The notes under the pieces: generated by a model
Database searches by the model: none
What the model was told of the DNA's origin: nothing
What the model saw: the letters and a program-made list of their open reading frames with translations, nothing else
Program-made: the position numbers and the translations under genes
DNA from: Haloplanus sp. CK5-1
Lineage (GTDB): Archaea > Halobacteriota > Halobacteria > Halobacteriales > Haloferacaceae
DNA length: 64,000 bases
NCBI RefSeq assembly: GCF_037201915.1
Contig: NZ_CP147505.1
Location: forward strand, 1,550,001 to 1,614,000
Direction: 5' to 3'
Part shown: positions 50,805 to 58,843 of the stretch, piece after piece
Layout of the letters: each line of letters opens with the position of its first letter
How positions within the stretch are numbered: position 1 is the stretch's first letter

Positions 50805-51974
50805 CTACTTCGTCCCCTCGGCCGTGGCGTCCTCGGCGGCCACGTCGTCGACGCCGTCCGAGGGGTCGAGGGTCCCGGGGTCGACGGCGAACGGCTGGAT
50901 GGGTTCGGGAGCCATGAGTTCCGGGAGGACGATCCGTGAGAAGTGGATGATCGTCACGAGGAACATCGGGGCGAGGAAGATGCCGTACCAACCGAAGAGC
51001 AGCGGTCCGAGCGTGTACGCGATCATCAGGCTCCCGACGTGGAGGCTCCGACCGGAGACGTACGGTCGCAGGAGGAGGTCGGGGATGGTGTCGACGACGA
51101 CGAAGGAGACGACGGCGAAGGTGCCGGCGAACCAGAGCGTGTTCGGGTCGGTCAGGAGACTCAGGACGGCGAGATAGGCGGCCACCGGGACGTATACGAG
51201 TTTCATCCCGACCATGGGGACCAGGCTCGCAACGCCGGCGAGGAGACCGACGAGGGCGGCGGCGGGAATCGCGACGCCGGCCGGCGCGTAGACGTTCAAC
51301 ACGGAGTAGACGAGAACGCCGATGGTCCCCGTGAACACCGCGTTGAGGATGTTCCCGAAGAAGATGGCCTTGAAGTCGCGGTCGACCGCCTTGCCGTACG
51401 ACTGCAGGAGTCCGCGGTCGTCGCCGAACCTGTTGATCGACCACCGCGAGAGCCGACCGCCGTCACGGAGCAAGTAGAACGCGAGCGCGAACATCACGAA
51501 CAGGTGGACCGCGCCGACGCCGAGAAACGCGACCGTGTCGACCGCCGAACCGAGCGACGCGAGCGCCGACGCGATGCCCTCGCCGGTGAGATACTCCTGT
51601 GGGTCGAGTTCGAGGAGCGTGGCGGGATCCGCGACGTTCTCGATCAACTCGGAGTCGACGAACGGTAGGGTCGACAGGAGGCCCATCCCGTCGTCGGCGT
51701 ATCGCTGAAGCTGGTTCAGCGCGATACTCAGGGCGTAGACCACGAGCAGGAGTGCGGGGAGGGTGAGCGCGAACAGCGAGACGGCGGCCGCGAGGGTCGG
51801 CTGCCGGATCACCCGCCGGATCCGGCGGTAGATCGGTCGGGTGGCGTAGTAGATGAACACGCCGAAGACGAAGGTCCCGATAAACGAGTACACGACGTAC
51901 ATCAGTGCGGCCCCCAGCGCGACTCCGAACCCCCACCAGCCGAATCGATAGCGAGCGATCTCGAGGACCGACAT
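50805..51974 (-). CDS. AI-2E family transporter (PerM-like)
   Basis: A 389-residue membrane protein of the AI-2E/PerM family with about eight hydrophobic segments in the usual order: an N-terminal pair (FGVALGAALMYVVYSFIGTF, VSLFALTLPALLLVVYAL), the long extracellular loop (residues about 110-190), then VHLFVMFALAFYLLRDGG and the C-terminal helices including PAAALVGLLAGVASLVPMVG. The substrate is unknown; some homologues act as Na+(Li+)/H+ antiporters. The start at 51974 is used; the ORF extends through unrelated Arg-rich residues. Confidence 0.9.
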   Translation of the reverse strand: MSVLEIARYRFGWWGFGVALGAALMYVVYSFIGTFVFGVFIYYATRPIYRRIRRVIRQPTLAAAVSLFALTLPALLLVVYALSIALNQLQRYADDGMGLLSTLPFVDSELIENVADPATLLELDPQEYLTGEGIASALASLGSAVDTVAFLGVGAVHLFVMFALAFYLLRDGGRLSRWSINRFGDDRGLLQSYGKAVDRDFKAIFFGNILNAVFTGTIGVLVYSVLNVYAPAGVAIPAAALVGLLAGVASLVPMVGMKLVYVPVAAYLAVLSLLTDPNTLWFAGTFAVVSFVVVDTIPDLLLRPYVSGRSLHVGSLMIAYTLGPLLFGWYGIFLAPMFLVTIIHFSRIVLPELMAPEPIQPFAVDPGTLDPSDGVDDVAAEDATAEGTK

Positions 51975-52033
51975 GTGACTGACACGAACGAGCAGGGGGA
52001 AAAGTCTGCCGCGCGACGGGACCGGACGGGCCG

Positions 52034-53014
52034 TCAGGTCCAGCGGTCTAGCCCGGTCTGGACCAGCGCCGACTCGATGCGGTCGAAGCCGCGGGCAACC
52101 TCGTCGGCGTCGACGTCCCACTCCTCGGTCACGTAGGTTCGGGCGGCCGCCACGTCGGGGTCGAGGTCGGTGTCGAGGGCGTAGTCGTCGGTCACCGGCG
52201 GATCACGAAACAGGTCGCGCACCCGGTCGGCGTTCGCCACCCGCCAGCCCTCGGCGTCGAGGGCACCCCACAGGTCGCCGTGGGCCTCGACGGCCCGGAG
52301 TGCCGTCTTCGGGCCGACGCCGTCGACGCCAGGGTTGAAGTCGGTGCCACAGAGGATCGCTACGTCGATCAACTGTTCGAGGATGATCCCGTGGCGGTCG
52401 AGCGTCGCGCCGAGGTCCATCAGTTCCGGCTTCCCTTTGCTCGTCAACTGACGGAGTGTCAGCGGCGCGCCAAAGAGCAGGGTGTCGTAGTCCTCGCTCC
52501 CGGCGTAGTCGACGTCGCCGCGGCGGGCCATGTACGCCGCTTGTGCCTCACCCTCCGCGGGCGCGTCGACGACCGGCACGTCGAGGAGGGAGAGCAGGTC
52601 CCGGGTCGTCTCCAGGATCACGTCGGTGAGCCGCTGGGTGCGCGCATCGAGGCGGGCGGCCTCAACGGCGTCACCCCGCTGTTCGGCGTCGGCCAGTCGC
52701 TCCTCGGCACGCTCACGCTGTTCGCGGCGCTCGGCCACCTCGTCGTCTTTCAGGTCCGTGACGCCGCCGTCGAAGACGAACACGGGCGTCAGGTCGTGAT
52801 CGAAGAACTTGGGGAGGCCCTGGACGACACCCACGAGGTTCGCCACCTCCTCGCCCGCCTCGGTGGTGTACACCTCGTCGTTCGTCCACTTGACCGTCGT
52901 CGTGAGATAGCGGTACAGCCAGTTGTGCGCGTCGACGGCGACGACGCTTCCCGCCACCTCCTCCCACGCCACCTCGGAGAGGGCGGCGAGTTGCCGCAGG
53001 TCTGCGTTACCCAT
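52034..53014 (-). CDS. fen: Flap endonuclease FEN1
   Basis: A 326-residue structure-specific nuclease of replication and repair. Key acidic motifs are [38 protein letters not shown] and [17 protein letters not shown], which includes the helix-two-turn-helix that grips DNA. The C-terminal QTGLDRWT is a PCNA-binding peptide. The start is [11 protein letters not shown], the usual archaeal beginning; an additional ATG one codon earlier exists. It is downstream of the GNAT acetyltransferase gene on the same strand, with a spacer of about 25 bases. Confidence 0.96.
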   Translation of the reverse strand: MGNADLRQLAALSEVAWEEVAGSVVAVDAHNWLYRYLTTTVKWTNDEVYTTEAGEEVANLVGVVQGLPKFFDHDLTPVFVFDGGVTDLKDDEVAERREQRERAEERLADAEQRGDAVEAARLDARTQRLTDVILETTRDLLSLLDVPVVDAPAEGEAQAAYMARRGDVDYAGSEDYDTLLFGAPLTLRQLTSKGKPELMDLGATLDRHGIILEQLIDVAILCGTDFNPGVDGVGPKTALRAVEAHGDLWGALDAEGWRVANADRVRDLFRDPPVTDDYALDTDLDPDVAAARTYVTEEWDVDADEVARGFDRIESALVQTGLDRWT

Positions 53015-53041
53015 CACCCCTCTGTACGGCGGCGTTCGATT

Positions 53042-53689
53042 TCAACGTCCGGGTTCGTCGCCGGGCGGGTCGACGACGGGCGGAGGGCCGGCGGCCCGCG
53101 CCTCGTCCAGTCGAGCGAGCGTCTCGTCGTCCAAGTCGCGCTCGCGGTAGCGGGCCAGGCCGTCTCGGTAGCCGTCGACGTCACGGGACGCGGGCCGGGG
53201 GGCGGGTCGCTCACAGACGAGTTCCGCCAGCCCCGTCTCCGTGCCGGTGAACGCGAACCCGGCGCGGTAGGCGGCGCGGTAGGCGGCGGGGTTGTTGACG
53301 GCGATGCGGACGCGGTCGTACCCCCGTTCGTCGGCGCGGGCGGCGACGAAGGCGAGGAGTCGGGAGCCGAGTCCCTCGCCGCGGCGGTCGGTCCGGACGG
53401 TGACGTAGCGGACACACAGGCGGCCGGGATCGGTGCGGTCGGCGCTGAACGACGCGGCCGCGAGGACGTCGTCGTAGTCGGTGTCGACGGCCGCCTTCGG
53501 GATGGGGTCCGAACCGGTGGAGTCCCCGTCGGCGTCGCGGGTGTCGCCTCCGTTCCGGTCGGCCGTCGCCGCTCGCACGACCGCCTTCCCGGTCGATCCG
53601 ACGACGAACTTCCCGGCGTAGGCGAACCGTCGGTAGTCGAGGCGGAGCGTGGGTGCGTCGGGCGGCCAGCCGAGCAGGGCGAACCCCAT
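53042..53689 (-). CDS. GNAT family acetyltransferase
   Basis: A 215-residue protein with the N-acetyltransferase core: CVRYVTVRTDRRGEGLGSRLLAFVAARA has the acetyl-CoA loop RRGEGLGS, followed by YDRVRIAVNNPAAYRAAYRAGF. A haloarchaeal N-terminal extension (residues 1-75) with a Gly/Asp-rich insert and a C-terminal Arg/Pro-rich tail are present. The substrate is unknown. It is upstream of fen and divergent from a methyltransferase gene. Confidence 0.85.
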   Translation of the reverse strand: MGFALLGWPPDAPTLRLDYRRFAYAGKFVVGSTGKAVVRAATADRNGGDTRDADGDSTGSDPIPKAAVDTDYDDVLAAASFSADRTDPGRLCVRYVTVRTDRRGEGLGSRLLAFVAARADERGYDRVRIAVNNPAAYRAAYRAGFAFTGTETGLAELVCERPAPRPASRDVDGYRDGLARYRERDLDDETLARLDEARAAGPPPVVDPPGDEPGR

Positions 53690-53746
53690 GCGCGACCCAA
53701 GAGGTCGGCCCCGAAACCTTTGGCGCTCGGCCGCCCACGTCCACCC

Positions 53747-54343
53747 ATGCACGGTCCCGGTGACGTGCGGTTCTTCGACGGTGTCGCGGCGCTCTACGAC
53801 CGCTTCGCGCCCGCGACCGATCCGGAGCCGATCTGGACCGGTCTCGCCCGCGCCGATCGGCCGGTCGACCGGGTCGTCGACCTCGCGGGTGGGACCGGGC
53901 GGGCCGCACGCGCGGTGACGGCCGCCGCCGACTCGTCGCCCTCGGCCGTCGTCGTCGACGCCTCGGACGCCATGCTCCGGCGCGCCGCCGACCGCGGGAC
54001 GCCGGCGATCCGCGGGGACGCCGGCCGCCTCCCGCTCCGGGACGGCTCCGTGGACGCCGTCGTCGTCCTCGACGCGCTCCACCACCTGCCTGCGCCCGGA
54101 GCCGCGCTGTCCGAAGCCGGCCGGGTTCTGCGGCCCGGGGGCGTGGTCGTGATTCGGGAGTTCGACCCCGACACGCTCCGCGGACGGGTGCTGGCGGCCA
54201 GCGAGCGCGCGATGGGCTTCGATTCCACGTTCCGCGGGCCGGACGCGACGGCCGACGCCGTCGCCGCCGCCGGGTTGGACGCGACGGTCCTCGACCGCGG
54301 CTTCGCCTTCACGGTCCTCGGAACGAAGCGAGGGAGCCATTAA
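53747..54343 (+). CDS. Class I SAM-dependent methyltransferase
   Basis: A 198-residue enzyme. Motif I VVDLAGGTGRAARAV, the acidic end of the second strand VVVDASDAML, GDAGRLPLRDGSVDAVVVLDALHHL (in parts: GDAGRLPLRDG and VVVLDALHHL) and GRVLRPGGVVVIREF are typical of class I SAM methyltransferases of the UbiE/COQ5-like kind. The substrate is unknown. It starts 57 bases from the divergent GNAT gene and is followed by the DUF3054 gene. Confidence 0.92.
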   Translation: MHGPGDVRFFDGVAALYDRFAPATDPEPIWTGLARADRPVDRVVDLAGGTGRAARAVTAAADSSPSAVVVDASDAMLRRAADRGTPAIRGDAGRLPLRDGSVDAVVVLDALHHLPAPGAALSEAGRVLRPGGVVVIREFDPDTLRGRVLAASERAMGFDSTFRGPDATADAVAAAGLDATVLDRGFAFTVLGTKRGSH

Positions 54344-54365
54344 GGGGCCGTCCGAACGCGGGCAT

Positions 54366-54785
54366 ATGGCAAACGCAGTCGCTGACTTCTTCGACCGTCG
54401 GCTGGACGGCCGGGCCGTCCCGATGGCGGTGGGTGACCTGCTCGTCATCGCCGCGCTGTTCGGCGCGGGGACCGTCTACCACAACGGAGTGGCCTTCGTC
54501 GCCTCGAACCCCGGCTACCTCGCCGGTACCATCGGTCCGTTCCTCGTGGGGTGGATCGTCGCCGCCCCCCTGCTCGGCGCGTACGCGCCCGGCGCGGCCG
54601 AGTCGTCGAAGGCAGCCGTCCCGCTGGCGATCCGGTCGTGGCTCCTCGCCGACGCCATCGCGATGGGGCTTCGGGCGACGCCGTTCGTCCGTGGCGGGGT
54701 CCAGTTGTCGTTCGTCCTCGTCTCGCTGGGTGTCGGCATCGTCGGCCTGGCACTCTGGCGGACGCTCCTGTTCAAACTTCGGTAG
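54366..54785 (+). CDS. DUF3054 membrane protein
   Basis: A 139-residue membrane protein with four hydrophobic segments (VGDLLVIAALFGAGTVYH, AGTIGPFLVGWIVAAPLLGAY, AIRSWLLADAIAMGLRATPF, LSFVLVSLGVGIVGLALWRTL). The family is DUF3054 and has no known function. It ends with a 14-base overlap with the convergent MFS gene. Confidence 0.87.
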   Translation: MANAVADFFDRRLDGRAVPMAVGDLLVIAALFGAGTVYHNGVAFVASNPGYLAGTIGPFLVGWIVAAPLLGAYAPGAAESSKAAVPLAIRSWLLADAIAMGLRATPFVRGGVQLSFVLVSLGVGIVGLALWRTLLFKLR

Positions 54786-56070
54786 CGCGCGCGCCGTCCG
54801 GACCCCGGACGAGGAAGAGCGTCAGGCCGACCCCGCCGACCGCGATGGCGGCGAGGACGGCAAACAGCGCGTCGGCGTCGGCGTACGTGAGGACGGCACC
54901 CGCGATGGCCCCGCCGGCCGCACCGATCCCGAACACGCCGAGATACGTGTAGCCGTACGAGAGCCCACGCGTCCCGGCGGGGGTGTAGTCGGCGACGGTC
55001 GCCTGGTACATCGGCTGGGCGGCGAACAGCGTGATCCCCAACAACGCCCCGACGACGAACAGCGGACCGAGTCCCGCGTCGGCGACCGAGAGGAACGTCG
55101 CGGCGAGAACTGCGAGCGCCGTGAAGACGGCCACGAGACCGTACTCCGGCCGGAGACGGTCGGTGAGTTTGCCGCCGGCATACTGGCCGACGACGCCGAC
55201 GAGCAAGAGTCCGGCGTAGAAGTATCGCTCGGGGTTGAGGGTGCGGTCGCCGCCGGCCACGACTCCCGGCAGGAGCGCCGAGAGTGGGATCGGCTCGAAG
55301 CCCGGGAGGTCGGCAAGGAGGTTCGGGAGGAACGTTAGCACACCGCGGTAGTAGAGCCCGGAACACATCACGACCGCGAAGACGACGACGAACGCACCGG
55401 CGAACAGGGTCCGTGACGCCGACCGGAACTCGGCGAGGGAGGCGACGCCGGTGTCGCCGCGAGCGTCGGCGTCGGCGTCGGCGGCAGCCGTCTCGTCGAA
55501 CTCGGCACGGACGGCGTACACCCCGGCGAGGACGGCGGGGACCGCCAGCGCCGCGGCCACGGTCGACCAGCCGAGAACGAGCAACAGGAGTGCGGTCGCG
55601 AGCGGCCCGAACCCGATCCCGAGGTTACCGGCGATACCGTGGTACGCGAATCCGGTGCCGCGCTCCTCGACGCCGTTGCTGATGAGCGTCAGCCCCGCCG
55701 GGTGGTAGACGCTCGCCGCCGCCCCCCACACCAACAGGGCGAGCGTCACGGTCACCAGTCCCGGAGCGACGGCGAGGAGGAGGAACGATCCACTCATGCC
55801 GAACAGACAGGCACCGATGAGCGGTCGCGACCCGACACGGTCGGCGAGTACCCCGCCGGGGAGTGCACCGAGGCCGAACAGCCCGTACCCCGCGGTGACG
55901 ATCAGGCCGAGCGTCGCCCCCGTGACGCCCACCTCCAGCCCGACCAGTCGAATCACGTCGAACTCGACCAGCCAGATCGAGACGAAGATCGGGATCGACA
56001 GCTCGTAGGTGTGGACCAACCCGTGTGCCAGCATCGTCAGGCCGACGATGGACCGGTCGTTCCCGTTCAC
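54772..56070 (-). CDS. Major facilitator superfamily transporter
   Basis: A 432-residue transporter with 12 membrane segments. The loop motif between helices 2 and 3 is GGVLADRVGSRPLIG, typical of MFS. Between helices 6 and 7 is an acidic loop (EFDETAAADADADARGD). Substrate unknown. I choose the GTG at 56070 as start, giving the usual NGNDRSIVGLTMLAHGLVHTYE; ATG 56109 would lie within the probable promoter (AATATTAT near 56110). Confidence 0.88.
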   Translation of the reverse strand: MNGNDRSIVGLTMLAHGLVHTYELSIPIFVSIWLVEFDVIRLVGLEVGVTGATLGLIVTAGYGLFGLGALPGGVLADRVGSRPLIGACLFGMSGSFLLLAVAPGLVTVTLALLVWGAAASVYHPAGLTLISNGVEERGTGFAYHGIAGNLGIGFGPLATALLLLVLGWSTVAAALAVPAVLAGVYAVRAEFDETAAADADADARGDTGVASLAEFRSASRTLFAGAFVVVFAVVMCSGLYYRGVLTFLPNLLADLPGFEPIPLSALLPGVVAGGDRTLNPERYFYAGLLLVGVVGQYAGGKLTDRLRPEYGLVAVFTALAVLAATFLSVADAGLGPLFVVGALLGITLFAAQPMYQATVADYTPAGTRGLSYGYTYLGVFGIGAAGGAIAGAVLTYADADALFAVLAAIAVGGVGLTLFLVRGPDGARATEV

Positions 56071-56265
56071 ACCCGCACGACGCCGTCGTGGGGCCTTAAT
56101 TCCTGTCAAATAATATTAAAAATATAATGACAGTCGGTTGGGGTCCGTGGTCGATAGTGAGTCATAAGTTATAGACTGGTTTCGAGTACAATATTTAGAA
56201 ACTCTACCGTGGCTACACGAAAATATTATATCGCCACGAAGTATAACAGGGAAATAGAGCCAACC

Positions 56266-56493
56266 ATGACCGGATACTACGACTACGTCCTCGGAGCGAT
56301 TCCCGGAGGGCTCGTCGGAGTCACCGCCCTCCTCGTCGTCGCCGGTGTGGACCTCTCGGTCGCGATGCCGGTCGGGGCCACCGTGGCGGCCCTCGTCGCC
56401 GGCCACGCGGTGTTCGTCAACGGTCCGGTGAAGGGGGACGCCGGAGCGACGACGGGGTCGACGCCGGACGGCTCCCCGGTGAACGCCGACTGA
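56266..56493 (+). CDS. Small membrane protein, two hydrophobic segments
   Basis: A 75-residue protein: MTGYYDYVLGAIPGGLVGVTALLVVAGVDLSVAMPVGATVAALVAGHAVFVNG (in two hydrophobic parts, GLVGVTALLVVAG and VGATVAALVAGHAVF) and a polar tail. A TATA-like AAATATTATAT at about 56219-56229 lies about 40 bases upstream of the ATG. The composition resembles other small haloarchaeal membrane proteins. Function unknown; an upstream ATG at 56209 would cross the promoter. Confidence 0.65.
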   Translation: MTGYYDYVLGAIPGGLVGVTALLVVAGVDLSVAMPVGATVAALVAGHAVFVNGPVKGDAGATTGSTPDGSPVNAD

Positions 56494-56536
56494 GACGGTG
56501 CAATAGTATAACTGCCCGCCGCCCGCAGTCGGAGAC

Positions 56537-57538
56537 ATGACGGACACGCTGTTCCTGACGAGCGAGGACGTGGCGGGGCTGGCGACGCCGGCGGAGTACG
56601 TCGACGCCGTCCGCGAGGGGTACCGTCAGCGCGGCGAGGGCGCGCCCGCCGAGCCACGGACGGCGCTCTACAACGAGGAGCCGCCGGGCCTGTTCACCTC
56701 GTATACGGCCGTCCTCCCCGACGACGGGGTGATGGGCGGGTACGTGTACAGCGCGGGGTTCGGCGAGGGCGACGCGTGGTTCGTGGCGCCGCTGTACGAC
56801 GCCGAGTCGGGCGAGCCGCTCGCACTCGTGGACGGCGCGAGCATGAACCCGTTCAAGACGGGGGCGACCGGCGCCGTCGGCGTCGACGCCCTCGCCCGGC
56901 CGGACGCGTCGGCCGTCGCCGTCGTCGGGTCGGGCGCACAGGCCCGCGGCCAACTCCGGGCCGTCGCGGCGGTTCGGGACGTGGAGACGGTCTGGGTGTA
57001 CTCGCCGACGAAAGACCACCGCGAGTCCTTCGCGGGCGAGATGGACCGCCGCCTCGACGCCAGCGTCGCCGCCGTCTCCTCGTCCGACGCCGCCGTGGAG
57101 GGAGCGGACGTCGTCGTCACGGCGACGAACGCCTCGGAGCCGGTGTTCGACGGCGACCTGCTCGACCCCGGCACGCACGTGACGGCCATGGGACAGTACC
57201 ACCCCGAGAAGCGTGAACTCGACGACACGACCGTCGCCCGGTCGACGTACGTGATCGACCTCCGGGGGCGACTCGAACGGGACGCGGGGTCGTTCATACA
57301 CGCCGTCGACTCGGGGGCGGTCGACGCCGACCACTGCCACGCCGAACTCGGCGAGGTGGTCGCCGGCGAGGCGCCGGGACGAACCGACGACGACGAGATC
57401 ACCGTCTTCGACAGCGGCGGGACGGGCATCGAGACGGTCGCCGCCGCCGCGATGCTCTACGAGCGGGCTCGGGAGGCCGGGCTGGGCGAGTCCATCGCGT
57501 TCGCGCCCGCGAGCGAGGCGCTGACCGGCCGGGAGTGA
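56537..57538 (+). CDS. Ornithine cyclodeaminase/mu-crystallin family protein
   Basis: A 333-residue NAD(P)-dependent enzyme. The Rossmann motif is AVVGSGAQARGQLRAVAAV; VWVYSPTK marks the second strand; GASMNPFKTGATGAVG is the conserved active-site block with Lys. The family includes alanine dehydrogenase (archaeal), ornithine cyclodeaminase and pyrroline-carboxylate reductases; which one cannot be decided. It is followed by the convergent 57-residue ORF and pelota. Confidence 0.92.
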   Translation: MTDTLFLTSEDVAGLATPAEYVDAVREGYRQRGEGAPAEPRTALYNEEPPGLFTSYTAVLPDDGVMGGYVYSAGFGEGDAWFVAPLYDAESGEPLALVDGASMNPFKTGATGAVGVDALARPDASAVAVVGSGAQARGQLRAVAAVRDVETVWVYSPTKDHRESFAGEMDRRLDASVAAVSSSDAAVEGADVVVTATNASEPVFDGDLLDPGTHVTAMGQYHPEKRELDDTTVARSTYVIDLRGRLERDAGSFIHAVDSGAVDADHCHAELGEVVAGEAPGRTDDDEITVFDSGGTGIETVAAAAMLYERAREAGLGESIAFAPASEALTGRE

Positions 57539-57539
57539 A

Positions 57540-57713
57540 TCACCGCAGGAGGACCCCGCCGGCGACGACACAGCACACTGCGGCCCCGACGACCGGGAGC
57601 GACGCGCCGACGACGACGACGCCCGTCGCCGTCCCGACCGCCGCGGTGAGAAAGAGGACGGTGGCGACGGCGAGCAACGTCTGCCCGGCGAGGCGGGTCG
57701 GTCGCACGCTCAC
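57540..57713 (-). CDS. 57-residue membrane protein downstream of pelota
   Basis: A short gene starting at GTG 57713, whose first bases overlap the pelota stop (GTGA). The protein is [20 protein letters not shown] then hydrophobic residues through [12 protein letters not shown] to [14 protein letters not shown]: two membrane segments joined by a short loop, with a vicinal Cys pair in the second. The coupling to pelota and the uninterrupted hydrophobic pattern make it credible; I do not recognise a family. It ends within a few bases of the convergent cyclodeaminase-family gene. Confidence 0.55.
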   Translation of the reverse strand: MSVRPTRLAGQTLLAVATVLFLTAAVGTATGVVVVGASLPVVGAAVCCVVAGGVLLR

Positions 57714-58777
57714 TCCAGTCGGTAGCGCAACAGGGCAGCGATCCCGCCCAGATTCTTCAGGCGCTGTCCGGGTTCGAACTCGCCGGAGAAGACGACCACG
57801 TCGCCGCCCTGTCGCTCGACGGAGGTGACGACCTCGTCGGCGTCGACGTCCCAGTCGCCCCGCCCCTGGCGCTCCTCGCGGAGGCGGTCGTCGAGCACCA
57901 AGAGCGTCTCGACGGCACCGTACTCGGCGGCCTCGGCCACCGCCTCGATACCGTAGGTGGCCTTCTCGCCCGTCGCTATCTCCTCGGTCAGGTCGTCGAT
58001 GAGTTCTGCCTCCCGTGCGATGCGCGTCTCGGTCTGGACCTCGTCGAGTGCCCCCCGCTTGAGCACCTCGTGGACACCCCGGTCGCCGACGCCGGACGTG
58101 TCGACGGTGGTGGTCTTCTCGGCGACATCGGCGTAATCGTCTTCGAGGTGATCTAGGGCGTCCCCTTTGGTGAAACCCGGCCCGGCGAGGATCACCGCGT
58201 CGGGGTCGAGGTGGGCGAGCGCCTCGCCCAGTTCGGCGAACAGTTCGGATCGGGGACGGGCGTACTCCCCCTTCCCCGTCGGGCGGGTGAAGGAGGCGTA
58301 CTCCTCGGTGCCGTACTGGGCGACGGTGTGGACGTGGGCCTCCCCCTCCTCGACGGTGGCGATGGCCACGTCGGGGTTCTCGGCCGCGGCCTCGGCCTCC
58401 TCGATGCGCGCCATCTGATCCGGCTTGAAGTGTTTGATCACCGTCAGTTCGTCGTGTTCCTCGACGTTGAGAGTGTGGTGGTGGCCGAGTTGGTCCTCGC
58501 GGGAACAGCCGACGATGACGCCGCTCACGCGCAGGCGGTTGGCGAAGCGGGCGAACTCCACCTCCTCCACCTCCAGGGTGACGTGGAGGTGTTCGCGCTC
58601 CCCCCCGGTGTCGCGCATCTTGTCGTCGTCGCGCTGGATCCGGCGGCTCGTGTCCCCCTCAACGTCGTCGCCGGGTTCCAGGACGTACGAGAGGTGCCAG
58701 AGGTCGTCGACGTTCTCCGGGACGACCGTCAGCCGAGTGCGTCCCTCCTCGCCGCGACCACGGCTCTGGATTCGCAT
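57710..58777 (-). CDS. pelA: mRNA surveillance protein pelota
   Basis: A 355-residue archaeal Dom34/pelota. The N-terminal domain ([33 protein letters not shown], shown by [15 protein letters not shown]) and ELTVIKHF are typical; the central domain carries [11 protein letters not shown], and the C-terminal domain [11 protein letters not shown]. It recognises ribosomes stalled without a stop codon and works with aEF1A or ABCE1. The C-terminus has the family's [12 protein letters not shown]. Its neighbour upstream is RqcH, so two parts of ribosome rescue are adjacent. Confidence 0.96.
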   Translation of the reverse strand: MRIQSRGRGEEGRTRLTVVPENVDDLWHLSYVLEPGDDVEGDTSRRIQRDDDKMRDTGGEREHLHVTLEVEEVEFARFANRLRVSGVIVGCSREDQLGHHHTLNVEEHDELTVIKHFKPDQMARIEEAEAAAENPDVAIATVEEGEAHVHTVAQYGTEEYASFTRPTGKGEYARPRSELFAELGEALAHLDPDAVILAGPGFTKGDALDHLEDDYADVAEKTTTVDTSGVGDRGVHEVLKRGALDEVQTETRIAREAELIDDLTEEIATGEKATYGIEAVAEAAEYGAVETLLVLDDRLREERQGRGDWDVDADEVVTSVERQGGDVVVFSGEFEPGQRLKNLGGIAALLRYRLE

Positions 58778-58843
58778 ACGCCCACCTCGCCGTCCAGCGA
58801 CTCATGCCTTGCCATTCCGCGTGGATCGACGGGACCGGTCGCG

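Noticed and set aside
52280-53746. Upstream extension of the methyltransferase ORF
   Set aside because: Overlaps fen and the GNAT gene in antisense; the methyltransferase fold starts at 53747.
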